A model generated the notes under the pieces. It was not told where the DNA came from, did no database searches, and worked only from the letters and a program-made list of their open reading frames with translations. A program made the translations under genes and the position numbers. Positions 1 to 6,094 of a stretch of DNA of 13,189 nt are shown piece by piece. This DNA comes from Bacteroidales bacterium UBA3388. Lineage in GTDB: Bacteria; Bacteroidota; Bacteroidia; Bacteroidales; P3. How positions within the stretch are numbered: position 1 is the stretch's first letter; the number at the start of each line of letters is the position of its first letter. The stretch covers positions 1 to 13,189 of the forward strand of contig DEPQ01000053.1 in assembly GCA_002358855.1 (NCBI GenBank), written 5' to 3'.

Positions 1-334
1 TTCCTAAATTTATTATGTCCGAATCTTCACTTCCAAAGAATACTGAATTATTAAATTGCAGTATGTCATAGAATGTTAGGTTTTCATCTAAGTCATATCC
101 TACTACTTTGTGGATTGCTTCGTTTAATGTGGTTAATGCGTTTGGATTTGCTTGTATATATTTTGCAAAGTCCAAGGCAAATGATTCTGTTGAGGTTGGT
201 ACGTTTTCTGTTTTTAAGTAAGAATGGTGTGTTCCTACTTCTTCTTCTGTTAAAAATTCATCTTCTGTGCATGAACTCATAAATGCTCCTGTTAATATTG
301 CCAATAGGGCAATTCTTTTAATGTTTCTTTTCAT
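1..334 (-). CDS. N-terminal part of a predicted surface lipoprotein (truncated by window edge)
   Basis: An open frame starts at the ATG at 334 and runs off the left edge after 111 codons. It begins MKRNIKRIALLAILTGAFMSSC, a classic lipoprotein signal: a basic N-terminus, a short hydrophobic core and a lipobox ending in Cys (F-M-S-S-C at residues 18-22). The mature protein would be lipidated on Cys22. The next residues are T-E-D-E, acidic as in the lipoprotein export signal that sends Bacteroidota lipoproteins to the cell surface, so surface exposure is plausible but inferred. The remaining roughly 85 residues are soluble and contain no motif I recognise, so I assign no function. A hairpin lies 31 bases upstream of the start and a candidate -7 box further upstream. 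The frame is free of stops to the edge. Confidence 0.8.
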   Translation of the reverse strand, partial: MKRNIKRIALLAILTGAFMSSCTEDEFLTEEEVGTHHSYLKTENVPTSTESFALDFAKYIQANPNALTTLNEAIHKVVGYDLDENLTFYDILQFNNSVFFGSEDSDIINLG

Positions 335-365
335 TGTTCTTTAAATTTTATTACTTATTAATTTT

Positions 366-410
366 ACTCCTATTCTTTTAGTTCTACAATTCCACAAAAG
401 AGATAGGAGT
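366..410 (-). other. Strong hairpin in the leader of the lipoprotein gene
   Basis: Arms 366-379 and 396-410 pair over 14 bp with one bulged base (G402 on the plus strand); the outer eight pairs are ACTCCTAT/ATAGGAGT. The loop is 16 bases (380-395). In the direction of the lipoprotein gene it falls in the 5' leader, ending 31 bases before the ATG. Read on the plus strand it is followed by TTTT and looks like a weak terminator, but no plus-strand gene lies upstream within the window. It could be an mRNA-stabilising or regulatory leader structure. Function is unknown. Confidence 0.55.
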
Positions 411-427
411 TTTAATAATTACTTTTG

Positions 428-474
428 CGAAATTGTGCTTGTTTTTGGCACCAAAATTTTAGCTTGAAATTTCG
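428..474. promoter_or_regulatory. Nested inverted repeats, possible operator
   Basis: An outer 7-bp inverted repeat CGAAATT (428-434) / AATTTCG (468-474) encloses an inner one, TTTTGG-CA-CCAAAA (443-456). It lies between the divergent lipoprotein and AraC-family genes, next to the candidate lipoprotein promoter at 479-486. That is a reasonable place for an operator, but the sequence is A+T-rich and short palindromes arise easily. Binding by the adjacent regulator is a guess. Confidence 0.25.
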
Positions 475-478
475 TTTG

Positions 479-486
479 CAAAAATA
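479..486 (-). promoter_or_regulatory. Candidate -7 element for the lipoprotein gene
   Basis: On the minus strand this reads TATTTTTG and fits the Bacteroidota -7 consensus TAnnTTTG. It would give a leader of about 140 bases carrying the nested palindrome and the hairpin. No convincing -33 TTG is visible at the usual spacing, so the call is tentative. Confidence 0.35.
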
Positions 487-614
487 TACAAAAAATCTTT
501 AACTTTTTTTCCGTTTTTGAACGAGTTTTTTTCTTTTTTTACTATGTTTTTCCGATATAGAACAGGAATTTTCTTGTTTTGAATATTTGTGTTTTTTTAT
601 TAAAATAAAGTATG

Positions 615-622
615 TAAATTTG
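615..622 (+). promoter_or_regulatory. Candidate -7 promoter element of the AraC-family gene
   Basis: TAAATTTG matches the Bacteroidota TAnnTTTG element, and its last base lies 27 bases before the ATG at 650. A TTTG at 586-589 could be the -33 element, though the 25-base gap is on the long side. The element sits inside the frame that could be opened from a TTG at 587, which argues that the real start is the ATG at 650. Confidence 0.5.
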
Positions 623-649
623 TCGCAGAATTTAGTTGTTGAAAAAGAA

Positions 650-1507
650 ATGAAAATTGCAGTTGAAAGACTTTCTTGGAAAGAAATGTTCGACAAAACA
701 GAACAGAATAGAAAAATAGGTTATGATGTAATGTATTGTGAGGATATTGAAATTCTCAAAAATGATTACAAAAGATATACAATGGAGTATTTTGTTGATA
801 TTTTTTTTGAAAGTGGAGAATTTTGTTTTGAGTTGAATTTAGAAAAATATCATCTTACATCTCCAACTGCATTGGTTTTTCAGCCAGATAGAGAATTTAG
901 GTTTATTTCTTGTGATAATCCCGTTATTTATATACTTATTGTTTCTAAAAATGTAAGAGGAGAACTTTTAGAAACTCATGCTAAGAATGTTTCTTTTCAC
1001 TCTAAGATGAAGATTCAACCTTTTAGTAATTTGGTTTTAGATAAAGATATAAGAGATGCAAAACATTATGTGTTTGGAGCAAAGGAAATTCTAAATGCAA
1101 TTGACAATCCTTACAGATTAGAGGCGTTTACTCATTTTAATATCTATCGTTATTATTTCTTTTTCTATAAAATATATGATGTTAATTCCGTAGAGGATTA
1201 TGGAAAATGTGAAAAGTTCTTACTTTTGTTGGAAGAGAATTATTTTAAAGAAAAAGCAGTTGATTTTTATGCTGAAAATTTAGGTCTTTCTAAGGGGCAT
1301 TTAAATCTTCTTCTAAGAAAAAAGACAGGAAGAACCATAAGGTCTCATATAGATGAGCGTATTATTACAGAAAGTAAAAGATTGCTTTGTAAAACTGATT
1401 TATCTGTTGATGAAATTGCTGTAAAAATGGGTTTTAATTCTCTTTCTGCTTTTTCAAAATTCTTTAAAAGAGTTGCAGGAGCAAGTCCAAGTCAATTCAG
1501 AAGATAG
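650..1507 (+). CDS. AraC-family transcriptional regulator
   Basis: This predicted DNA-binding regulator has 285 residues. The last 100 or so form the AraC/XylS domain with its two helix-turn-helix units. The first lies around AVDFYAENLGLSKGHLNLLL, and the second around VDEIAVKMGFNSLSAFSKFF, ending in the family's GASPSQFR tail. The N-terminal 170 residues look like a beta-rich sensing domain (for example SPTALVFQPDREFRF), as in family members that bind a small effector, but no ligand can be read from it. The ATG at 650 is preferred over an in-frame TTG at 587 because a TAnnTTTG promoter element lies between them and A-rich sequence precedes the ATG. It is divergent from the lipoprotein gene, a possible target, and convergent with the GtrA gene. 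Family call is firm; targets and ligand are unknown. Confidence 0.9.
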   Translation: MKIAVERLSWKEMFDKTEQNRKIGYDVMYCEDIEILKNDYKRYTMEYFVDIFFESGEFCFELNLEKYHLTSPTALVFQPDREFRFISCDNPVIYILIVSKNVRGELLETHAKNVSFHSKMKIQPFSNLVLDKDIRDAKHYVFGAKEILNAIDNPYRLEAFTHFNIYRYYFFFYKIYDVNSVEDYGKCEKFLLLLEENYFKEKAVDFYAENLGLSKGHLNLLLRKKTGRTIRSHIDERIITESKRLLCKTDLSVDEIAVKMGFNSLSAFSKFFKRVAGASPSQFRR

Positions 1508-1535
1508 AATCGCAAAAAAAGTCTTTGTTTTTTTA

Positions 1536-1571
1536 TTTTTTTTCTTTGATTTATTTTGAAAAAGCAAAGAA
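1536..1571. terminator. Possible terminator in the convergent gap
   Basis: The 64-base gap between the AraC-family gene and the convergent GtrA gene is extremely T-rich on the plus strand. A 7-bp stem TTCTTTG (1542-1548) / CAAAGAA (1565-1571) with a 16-base loop abuts the GtrA stop codon, and the plus strand continues into TTATTTTT. The stem is weak. A 19-base stretch here (1539-1557) is identical to one arm of the much better terminator at 7386-7435, which supports the call slightly. Confidence 0.35.
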
Positions 1572-2054
1572 TTATTTTTCTGATGTTTTGAATACAAAAA
1601 TCTTATTCAAAAAGAAGGAAAGTATTGCGTTTGGTAAGAGGGTAATTGCTTGCCCTATTACATCTCCTACTTTGTTTTGATTGATAGGAAGTGTGTCTAA
1701 GAAATCCATGATAGGCAAAGAAAGTATGTTTTCATAAATATTAGAAGAGTCCAATAGGTATAGTTCGCCTAAATTAAAGAGATAGACCACTCCGTAAACC
1801 ATAAAGAATTGCAAAATCAAACGATTGCTTTTGTTTGCAAAGACAATGTACCCTGTTGTTTTGTAATTGAAAAGTATTCCAAGGAAATTCGCACATAAAA
1901 GGGCGATTGAGTAGTGCATTCCAAACCAAATGAAAAGCACAAACAAACCATAACCAAACAAAGTATTGATTACGCCTACAAAAAGAAAACGAATGAATTT
2001 GTTTTCTATCTTTTGCAGCAGTCTAACAGGATATAAAATTAGTTTATTAAACAT
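1572..2054 (-). CDS. GtrA-family membrane protein
   Basis: This 160-residue protein has four hydrophobic, membrane-spanning segments, roughly at residues 21-45, 49-70, 80-100 and 130-155. The first carries the family signature RFLFVGVINTLFGYGLF (about 22-38), and the C-terminus ends in the typical FFLNKIFVF. GtrA proteins are small inner-membrane proteins often thought to help move lipid-linked sugars across the membrane for cell-surface polysaccharide decoration. No glycosyltransferase lies next to this copy, so the substrate cannot be inferred. It starts at the ATG at 2054, 20 bases downstream of a TAnnTTTG element on the same strand. It is transcribed alone, divergent from surE. Length is normal for the family. 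Confidence 0.88.
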   Translation of the reverse strand: MFNKLILYPVRLLQKIENKFIRFLFVGVINTLFGYGLFVLFIWFGMHYSIALLCANFLGILFNYKTTGYIVFANKSNRLILQFFMVYGVVYLFNLGELYLLDSSNIYENILSLPIMDFLDTLPINQNKVGDVIGQAITLLPNAILSFFLNKIFVFKTSEK

Positions 2055-2073
2055 TTCTTTAATTTTTCGCCTG

Positions 2074-2081
2074 CAAAATTA
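2074..2081 (-). promoter_or_regulatory. -7 promoter element of the GtrA gene
   Basis: The minus strand reads TAATTTTG, a full match to TAnnTTTG, ending 19 bases before the ATG (2054). No clear -33 TTG is seen. It lies 33 bases from the surE -7 box on the other strand. Confidence 0.55.
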
Positions 2082-2114
2082 GTAATAAATTCCTAAATTT
2101 CTCATTTCTTTTTG

Positions 2115-2122
2115 TATCTTTG
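2115..2122 (+). promoter_or_regulatory. -7 promoter element of the surE operon
   Basis: TATCTTTG followed by C is a very typical Bacteroidota -7 element. It ends 28 bases before the ATG at 2151. It lies within an upstream in-frame extension that could begin at a TTG at 2112, so it decides against that longer start. It would drive the six-gene run ending at 7369. Confidence 0.6.
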
Positions 2123-2150
2123 CCTTTTATATTGCGATAATAGTAAATTT

Positions 2151-2921
2151 ATGGATAAGAAACGACCGCTGATTTTCATAACTAATGATGATAGTTATTT
2201 CTCTAAGGGGATTAGTGTATTGATTCGTCTGATGAAACAATTAGGAGACGTTGTTGTTGTCGCACCTAAGGACGAAATGTCGGGCAAAAGTCATTCAATT
2301 ACCTCAAATGCACCTTTGAAATTAAAGACAATGGAAATCTCACAAGGATATGAAGGATATATACTCAACGGAACGCCTGTTGATTGTGTGAAAATAGCAA
2401 TCAATAAAATAATTGCGAATAGGAAAATTGACCTTTTAGTTTCGGGAATCAATCACGGAAGCAACGCATCTATCAATACAATTTATTCTGGCACTATGGC
2501 GGCAGTTTTTGAGGGGTGTGCAGAAAATATTCCAAGCGTTGGATTTTCCATAGACACTGCAAACAAAGATGCAGACTTTACAAATTGCGAACAAATCATT
2601 ACAAACATTTGTCAAGACGTTCTTAAAAACGGATTAGAGCAAGGAATATGTTTAAATGTCAATTTCCCAGTAGGGCAAATCAAAGGAACAAAGGTTTGTC
2701 ATCAAGCAAAAGCATATTGGGAAGAAGAATTTGTGGAATATACAACACCTCACGGAGAACCATACTATTGGTTAAGCGGAACATATCATTGTTTAGATGA
2801 TTCTTCTCACTCAGATTATCTTGCAATGCAACAATCCTATGCAAGCATTGTGCCTATGCAAGTAGATTTCACTGCATATAAAGTAATGGAACAAATAAAA
2901 AATAGATTTGAAAAATGTTAA
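2151..2921 (+). CDS. surE: 5'/3'-nucleotidase SurE
   Basis: SurE is a metal-dependent phosphatase that dephosphorylates nucleoside monophosphates and is associated with stationary-phase survival. The 256-residue product starts with the family signature ITNDDS (residues 10-15), whose Asp13 and Asp14 should bind the divalent metal. The two other conserved metal ligands are visible as Ser44 in APKDEMSGKSHS and Asn101 in SGINHGSN. The site usually reads NDDG; here Ser replaces Gly. The NGTPVDCVK stretch (73-81) is also typical. Length is normal. The ATG at 2151 is chosen because a promoter element lies in the longer frame. The stop overlaps the start of the next gene by seven bases, so the two are translationally coupled. 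It heads the operon that includes lpxB. Confidence 0.95.
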   Translation: MDKKRPLIFITNDDSYFSKGISVLIRLMKQLGDVVVVAPKDEMSGKSHSITSNAPLKLKTMEISQGYEGYILNGTPVDCVKIAINKIIANRKIDLLVSGINHGSNASINTIYSGTMAAVFEGCAENIPSVGFSIDTANKDADFTNCEQIITNICQDVLKNGLEQGICLNVNFPVGQIKGTKVCHQAKAYWEEEFVEYTTPHGEPYYWLSGTYHCLDDSSHSDYLAMQQSYASIVPMQVDFTAYKVMEQIKNRFEKC

Positions 2922-3199
2922 AAAAAGATAATTTTTGGGTTGGCGTTATTCTTGGCGTAGTGCTTTGTGGTCTTTCAATAGGAGCAATCTATCTTTGTTT
3001 GCATCTTTTGAATTGTTCTATAAACGATAATGCAAAACTATTCTTATTTGCTTTCGTACCTGATATCTTACTTCTTCGTTACTACGCAAAAAAACAATAT
3101 TCCAAAGCAACAAAAGGACTAATCTTAATTTTAGTTTTCGGATTCTGTCTTCTATTATATTTTTTAAACTTTATAGGTGGTTTGAATTTTAGTTCTTAA
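2915..3199 (+). CDS. Small membrane protein between surE and lpxB
   Basis: This 94-residue product has three hydrophobic segments, roughly residues 8-31, 41-56 and 66-90. The loop between the second and third is basic (RYYAKKQYSKATK), which suggests that it faces the cytoplasm. There is no signal peptidase site and no motif I recognise, so I assign no function. The gene overlaps the end of surE by seven bases and ends 12 bases before lpxB, so it is almost certainly made with both. Its position next to lpxB would suit a membrane or envelope role, but that is inference from context only. The hydrophobic pattern and tight packing support a real gene. Confidence 0.8.
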   Translation: MLKKDNFWVGVILGVVLCGLSIGAIYLCLHLLNCSINDNAKLFLFAFVPDILLLRYYAKKQYSKATKGLILILVFGFCLLLYFLNFIGGLNFSS

Positions 3200-3204
3200 T
3201 TTTG
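3197..3204 (+). promoter_or_regulatory. Weak candidate internal -7 element before lpxB
   Basis: TAATTTTG fits TAnnTTTG and overlaps the stop codon of the small membrane protein gene. It ends only seven bases before the lpxB ATG, which would give a nearly leaderless message, and no -33 box is visible at a good distance. It may be chance in A+T-rich sequence. Confidence 0.2.
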
Positions 3205-3211
3205 TACGACT

Positions 3212-4345
3212 ATGAAATATTATATAATAGCAGGAGAACATTCGGGAGACTTACATGCCTCTTACCTAATGAAAGAAATAAAACTTCGAGACAAAGAAGC
3301 GGAGTTTCGTTTTTGGGGAGGCGATAGAATGATTGCACAAGATAGTGAGAAAAACTTAGTAAAACACATAAAAGAACTTGCGATTATGGGTTTTATTGAG
3401 GTGGTTATGAATTTAAGAACTGTTTTGGGAAATCTATCTCTTTGCAAAAAAGATTTAATTGCTTGGAAACCCGATGCACTTATTTTGGTTGATTATCCAG
3501 GATTTAATTTAAGAATAGCAAAGTTTGCAAAGAAAAACGGAATTAAAAACTATTACTATATCTCTCCACAAGTTTGGGCTTGGAAAAAGGGAAGAATAAA
3601 AACGATGAAAAAGATTCTTGAAAAACTTTATGTGATTCTTCCTTTTGAAAAAGAGTTTTACGCAAAGCATTCAATGGAAGTTGAATACAAAGGCAACCCT
3701 CTATTAGACGAGATAAACGATTATTCTTTGAATGCCAACAAACAAGCCTTTTTAGAAAAGTATAATTTAGGTAAAAAGCCTATTGTTGCTCTTTTGCCAG
3801 GCTCTCGCACTCAGGAAATAAAGAAAATGCTTCCTATACAACTGTCCTTGGTAGATAAATACCCAGAATTTGATTTTATTATTGCAGGTGTAAATAGTCA
3901 TAGCGAGGAATATTATCGTAATTTCATAGGTGAGAAAAATAATGTAAAACTTATCTACGACCAAACTTACTCTATTCTCAATAATGCACATTGTGCTGTT
4001 GTTACCTCAGGCACAGCAACGCTTGAAACTGCTCTTTTCAATATTCCAGAAGTAGTTTGTTATAAAGCAAATGCTATTTCATTTTTCGCAGCTAAATACT
4101 TGGTGAAAATAGAGTACATTTCATTGGTAAATTTGATTTTAAGAGAGAAAGCAGTCGTGGAATTACTGCAAGATAAGTGGAATGAAGAATGCTTAGAAAA
4201 AGAATTTAAGAAGATATGTTTTGACGAGGGTTACCGCGAACAAATGATGTATTTGTTTAATAAGTTGAGAAATTTATTAGGTGATAGCGGTGCTTCTTTA
4301 TCTATTGCACAATCTATAATAGAAGATTTAAATAATAAGAAATGA
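3212..4345 (+). CDS. lpxB: Lipid-A-disaccharide synthase LpxB
   Basis: LpxB is a peripheral inner-membrane glycosyltransferase of family GT19. It joins UDP-2,3-diacylglucosamine and lipid X to form the tetra-acyl disaccharide 1-phosphate precursor of lipid A. The 377-residue product shows the family landmarks in order: AGEHSGDLHA (7-16), VDYPGFN (93-99), ISPQVWAWK (117-125), GNPLLDE (161-167), LPGSRTQEI (185-193), the donor-site region TSGTATLE (255-262), and YISLVN with the following VVELLQ (302-320). Length is normal. It shows that the host is a Gram-negative with lipid A. It is 12 bases after the small membrane protein gene. Its TGA overlaps the next ATG (ATGA), so the SpoIID-domain gene is coupled to it. 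Confidence 0.96.
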   Translation: MKYYIIAGEHSGDLHASYLMKEIKLRDKEAEFRFWGGDRMIAQDSEKNLVKHIKELAIMGFIEVVMNLRTVLGNLSLCKKDLIAWKPDALILVDYPGFNLRIAKFAKKNGIKNYYYISPQVWAWKKGRIKTMKKILEKLYVILPFEKEFYAKHSMEVEYKGNPLLDEINDYSLNANKQAFLEKYNLGKKPIVALLPGSRTQEIKKMLPIQLSLVDKYPEFDFIIAGVNSHSEEYYRNFIGEKNNVKLIYDQTYSILNNAHCAVVTSGTATLETALFNIPEVVCYKANAISFFAAKYLVKIEYISLVNLILREKAVVELLQDKWNEECLEKEFKKICFDEGYREQMMYLFNKLRNLLGDSGASLSIAQSIIEDLNNKK

Positions 4346-5481
4346 AAAATATATTTTTAATCCTAATCTTGATTTTTACTTTTAGTTTCAATGCTTTTTC
4401 ACAAGCAAGTAGCCTTGAAAATGTGAGAATACGCATATTTAGTGATAAAAACATTGAAGAAGTTTTGTTTATTCCTTCTTTTGGTAGTTATTTCTTGGAA
4501 ACAGAAAAGGGAGAAAAAGTAAAACTAAATAGAACAAGCAAGGTAAAAATTACGGACTTAGATGGACAGGTAGAAATTAAAATAAACGACACTATTTTTC
4601 AAAAAACAAAAAAAATAACTCTTACTGCAAGTGGATTAAAATCTTTTTTTCAAATCAAGCCCATAAAGCCTCAAATTGCAGAACGTAGGTATGAGGATTG
4701 TTTAGAAATAAGTAGCAAGAACAAATCTTTGTTTATTATCAATGTTGTAAAAACTGATAACTATATTGCAGGAGTTGTGCAAAGCGAAACTTGGGGAGCG
4801 ACAACTAATGTGGATTTTTTCAAAATTCAAGCGATATGTTGTAGAAATTATTTGATGAATAATTTAGAAAAACACGCCTCTGAGGGATATAATCTTTGCG
4901 ATGGAGTTCATTGTCAAGCTTATAAAACACGCGCAAACAAAAAAGAAGTAACAGAAGGTGCTTATAAGAGTAAAGGAGAAATAATTGTAGATTCAGAAGG
5001 CAATATTATAGAAACGCTTTTCCACTCTAACTCAGGTGGAGTGACTGTTAATGCAAAAGATGTGTGGGGAAAGGAAGTGCCATACTTAGTTAGCGTTGAA
5101 GATAGTTTCTCTGTGGGTTGCAAAAATTATCAATGGGAAAAATATATCAAACTAAAAGATTGGTTAAACTATTTTCGACACAAAGGAATCAATACAAAAG
5201 ATAAAGAAATTGAAGATGCCTTACTCAATTTCTCACAAGAAAATGGTAGAAAAACCGATATCTTAGGTATTCCTCTCAAAACCGTAAGAGAAGACTTTGG
5301 ATTAAAATCTACTTATTTTAATGTACAAAAATGGGGTAGCGAAGTAAAACTCACAGGTAAAGGTTACGGTCACGGAGTCGGTATGAGCCAAGAAGGAGCC
5401 ATAAAGATGTGTGAGGAAGGCTACGAATATTGGGAAGTAATTGAACATTATTTCAAAGGAGTAAAAGTAATAAAACAATAA
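4342..5481 (+). CDS. Exported SpoIID/LytB-domain protein, putative peptidoglycan lytic enzyme
   Basis: The 379-residue product has a signal peptide (hydrophobic residues 4-17, probable cut after NAFS, residue 20) and a SpoIID domain over most of the C-terminal two thirds. Visible signatures are YIAGVVQSE (141-149), with Glu149 at the position of the catalytic glutamate of SpoIID lytic transglycosylases, HSNSGG (228-233) and GHGVGMSQEGA (343-353). A CDGVHCQAY stretch (186-194) supplies Cys and His residues that might bind zinc, as reported for a clostridial SpoIID. In sporulating Firmicutes SpoIID cleaves peptidoglycan lacking stem peptides during engulfment. Copies in non-sporulating Gram-negatives are annotated as amidase-enhancer (LytB-like) proteins. 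A periplasmic peptidoglycan role is inferred. The start is fixed by the ATGA overlap with lpxB. Confidence 0.88.
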   Translation: MKNIFLILILIFTFSFNAFSQASSLENVRIRIFSDKNIEEVLFIPSFGSYFLETEKGEKVKLNRTSKVKITDLDGQVEIKINDTIFQKTKKITLTASGLKSFFQIKPIKPQIAERRYEDCLEISSKNKSLFIINVVKTDNYIAGVVQSETWGATTNVDFFKIQAICCRNYLMNNLEKHASEGYNLCDGVHCQAYKTRANKKEVTEGAYKSKGEIIVDSEGNIIETLFHSNSGGVTVNAKDVWGKEVPYLVSVEDSFSVGCKNYQWEKYIKLKDWLNYFRHKGINTKDKEIEDALLNFSQENGRKTDILGIPLKTVREDFGLKSTYFNVQKWGSEVKLTGKGYGHGVGMSQEGAIKMCEEGYEYWEVIEHYFKGVKVIKQ

Positions 5482-5500
5482 AATTAAAAAAGAAAAGATT

Positions 5501-6082
5501 ATGAACAGTAAAAAAATTATTTTTAGTTTATTATTCTTAACTATTAGCCTATTTGGCTTTTCACAAGAGAAAATTAATTGGATTAAAATTGACAAAATAG
5601 AGTCGGAAATGGCGAAAAAAGAAAATGCCAACAAGTTATATTTTGTTGATTGTTACACTGATTGGTGTGGTTGGTGTAAAAAAATGGACAAAGACACTTT
5701 TTCTGATACCTTAATCGCTAAGTTAATGAATTATTACTTTGTTTCATCAAAGTTTGATGCAGAACAAAGTGAAGAGGTAATTATTAAAGGAAAGTCTTAT
5801 AAAAATTCACAACCAAATCCTAATGTAAAAAGAAAACCTACTCATCAATTAGCATATTATTTGCTTAATAACCGTCTTGGATACCCGTCTTTCTCTATTT
5901 TAGACAAAGACTTTAAGGTTATAGGCATTGTTCCGGGCTATTATCCTGCTAATGAATTTGAAAAAATTATTGTTTACTACGGAGAAAACTATGTAAAAGA
6001 AATGTCTTTTGAAACTTTTGCAAAAGAATACCAAGAAAAATACAGAGCAGATGTTCTAAAAAAAGTATATTCTAAAAAATAA
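5501..6082 (+). CDS. Secreted thioredoxin-fold protein with CGWC motif
   Basis: The 193-residue product has a signal peptide (residues 1-21, probable cut at FGFS|QEK) and a thioredoxin-like domain. The redox motif is WCGWC (55-59, Cys56 and Cys59) in the context YTDWCGWCKKMDKDTF, typical of the thioredoxin_7/DsbD-C-terminal type. The cis-proline is in LGYPSF (Pro129). Between them lies a longer, polar insertion (about 85-115) than in classical thioredoxin. It probably acts as a thiol-disulfide reductant or oxidase in the periplasm, but substrate and direction cannot be read. It lies 19 bases after the SpoIID gene and 12 before the cysteine desulfidase gene, within one run. No DsbD-like partner is in the window. 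Confidence 0.88.
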   Translation: MNSKKIIFSLLFLTISLFGFSQEKINWIKIDKIESEMAKKENANKLYFVDCYTDWCGWCKKMDKDTFSDTLIAKLMNYYFVSSKFDAEQSEEVIIKGKSYKNSQPNPNVKRKPTHQLAYYLLNNRLGYPSFSILDKDFKVIGIVPGYYPANEFEKIIVYYGENYVKEMSFETFAKEYQEKYRADVLKKVYSKK

Positions 6083-6094
6083 ACTTTTAAACTT

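Noticed and set aside
73..282. A leucine-rich 69-codon plus-strand frame
   Set aside because: It lies entirely antisense to the lipoprotein gene, whose signal peptide, lipobox and open frame to the edge are convincing.
366..410. Invertible promoter of the Bacteroides phase-variation type
   Set aside because: The inverted repeats are separated by only 16 bases and contain no promoter, so they cannot act as such a switch; no recombinase gene is in the window.
420..427. TACTTTTG on the plus strand as a promoter
   Set aside because: It fits TAnnTTTG but has no -33 box and no gene at a suitable distance; the AraC-family gene has a closer candidate at 615-622.
587..649. N-terminal extension of the AraC-family gene from a TTG
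   Set aside because: A TAnnTTTG promoter element lies within it, and the ATG at 650 has a better context.
499..696. A 65-codon minus-strand frame in the gene-poor stretch
   Set aside because: It overlaps the start and promoter region of the AraC-family gene and has a Lys/Ser-rich composition expected from T-rich DNA read backwards, with no recognisable domain.
4342..5481. Evidence for sporulation from a SpoIID domain
   Set aside because: SpoIID/LytB domains are found in many non-sporulating bacteria, and the adjacent lpxB shows a lipid A-making Gram-negative.
5302..5634. A 110-codon minus-strand frame with hydrophobic stretches
   Set aside because: It is antisense to the SpoIID and thioredoxin-fold genes, both of which have strong motifs, and its hydrophobicity comes from T-rich reverse complement sequence.
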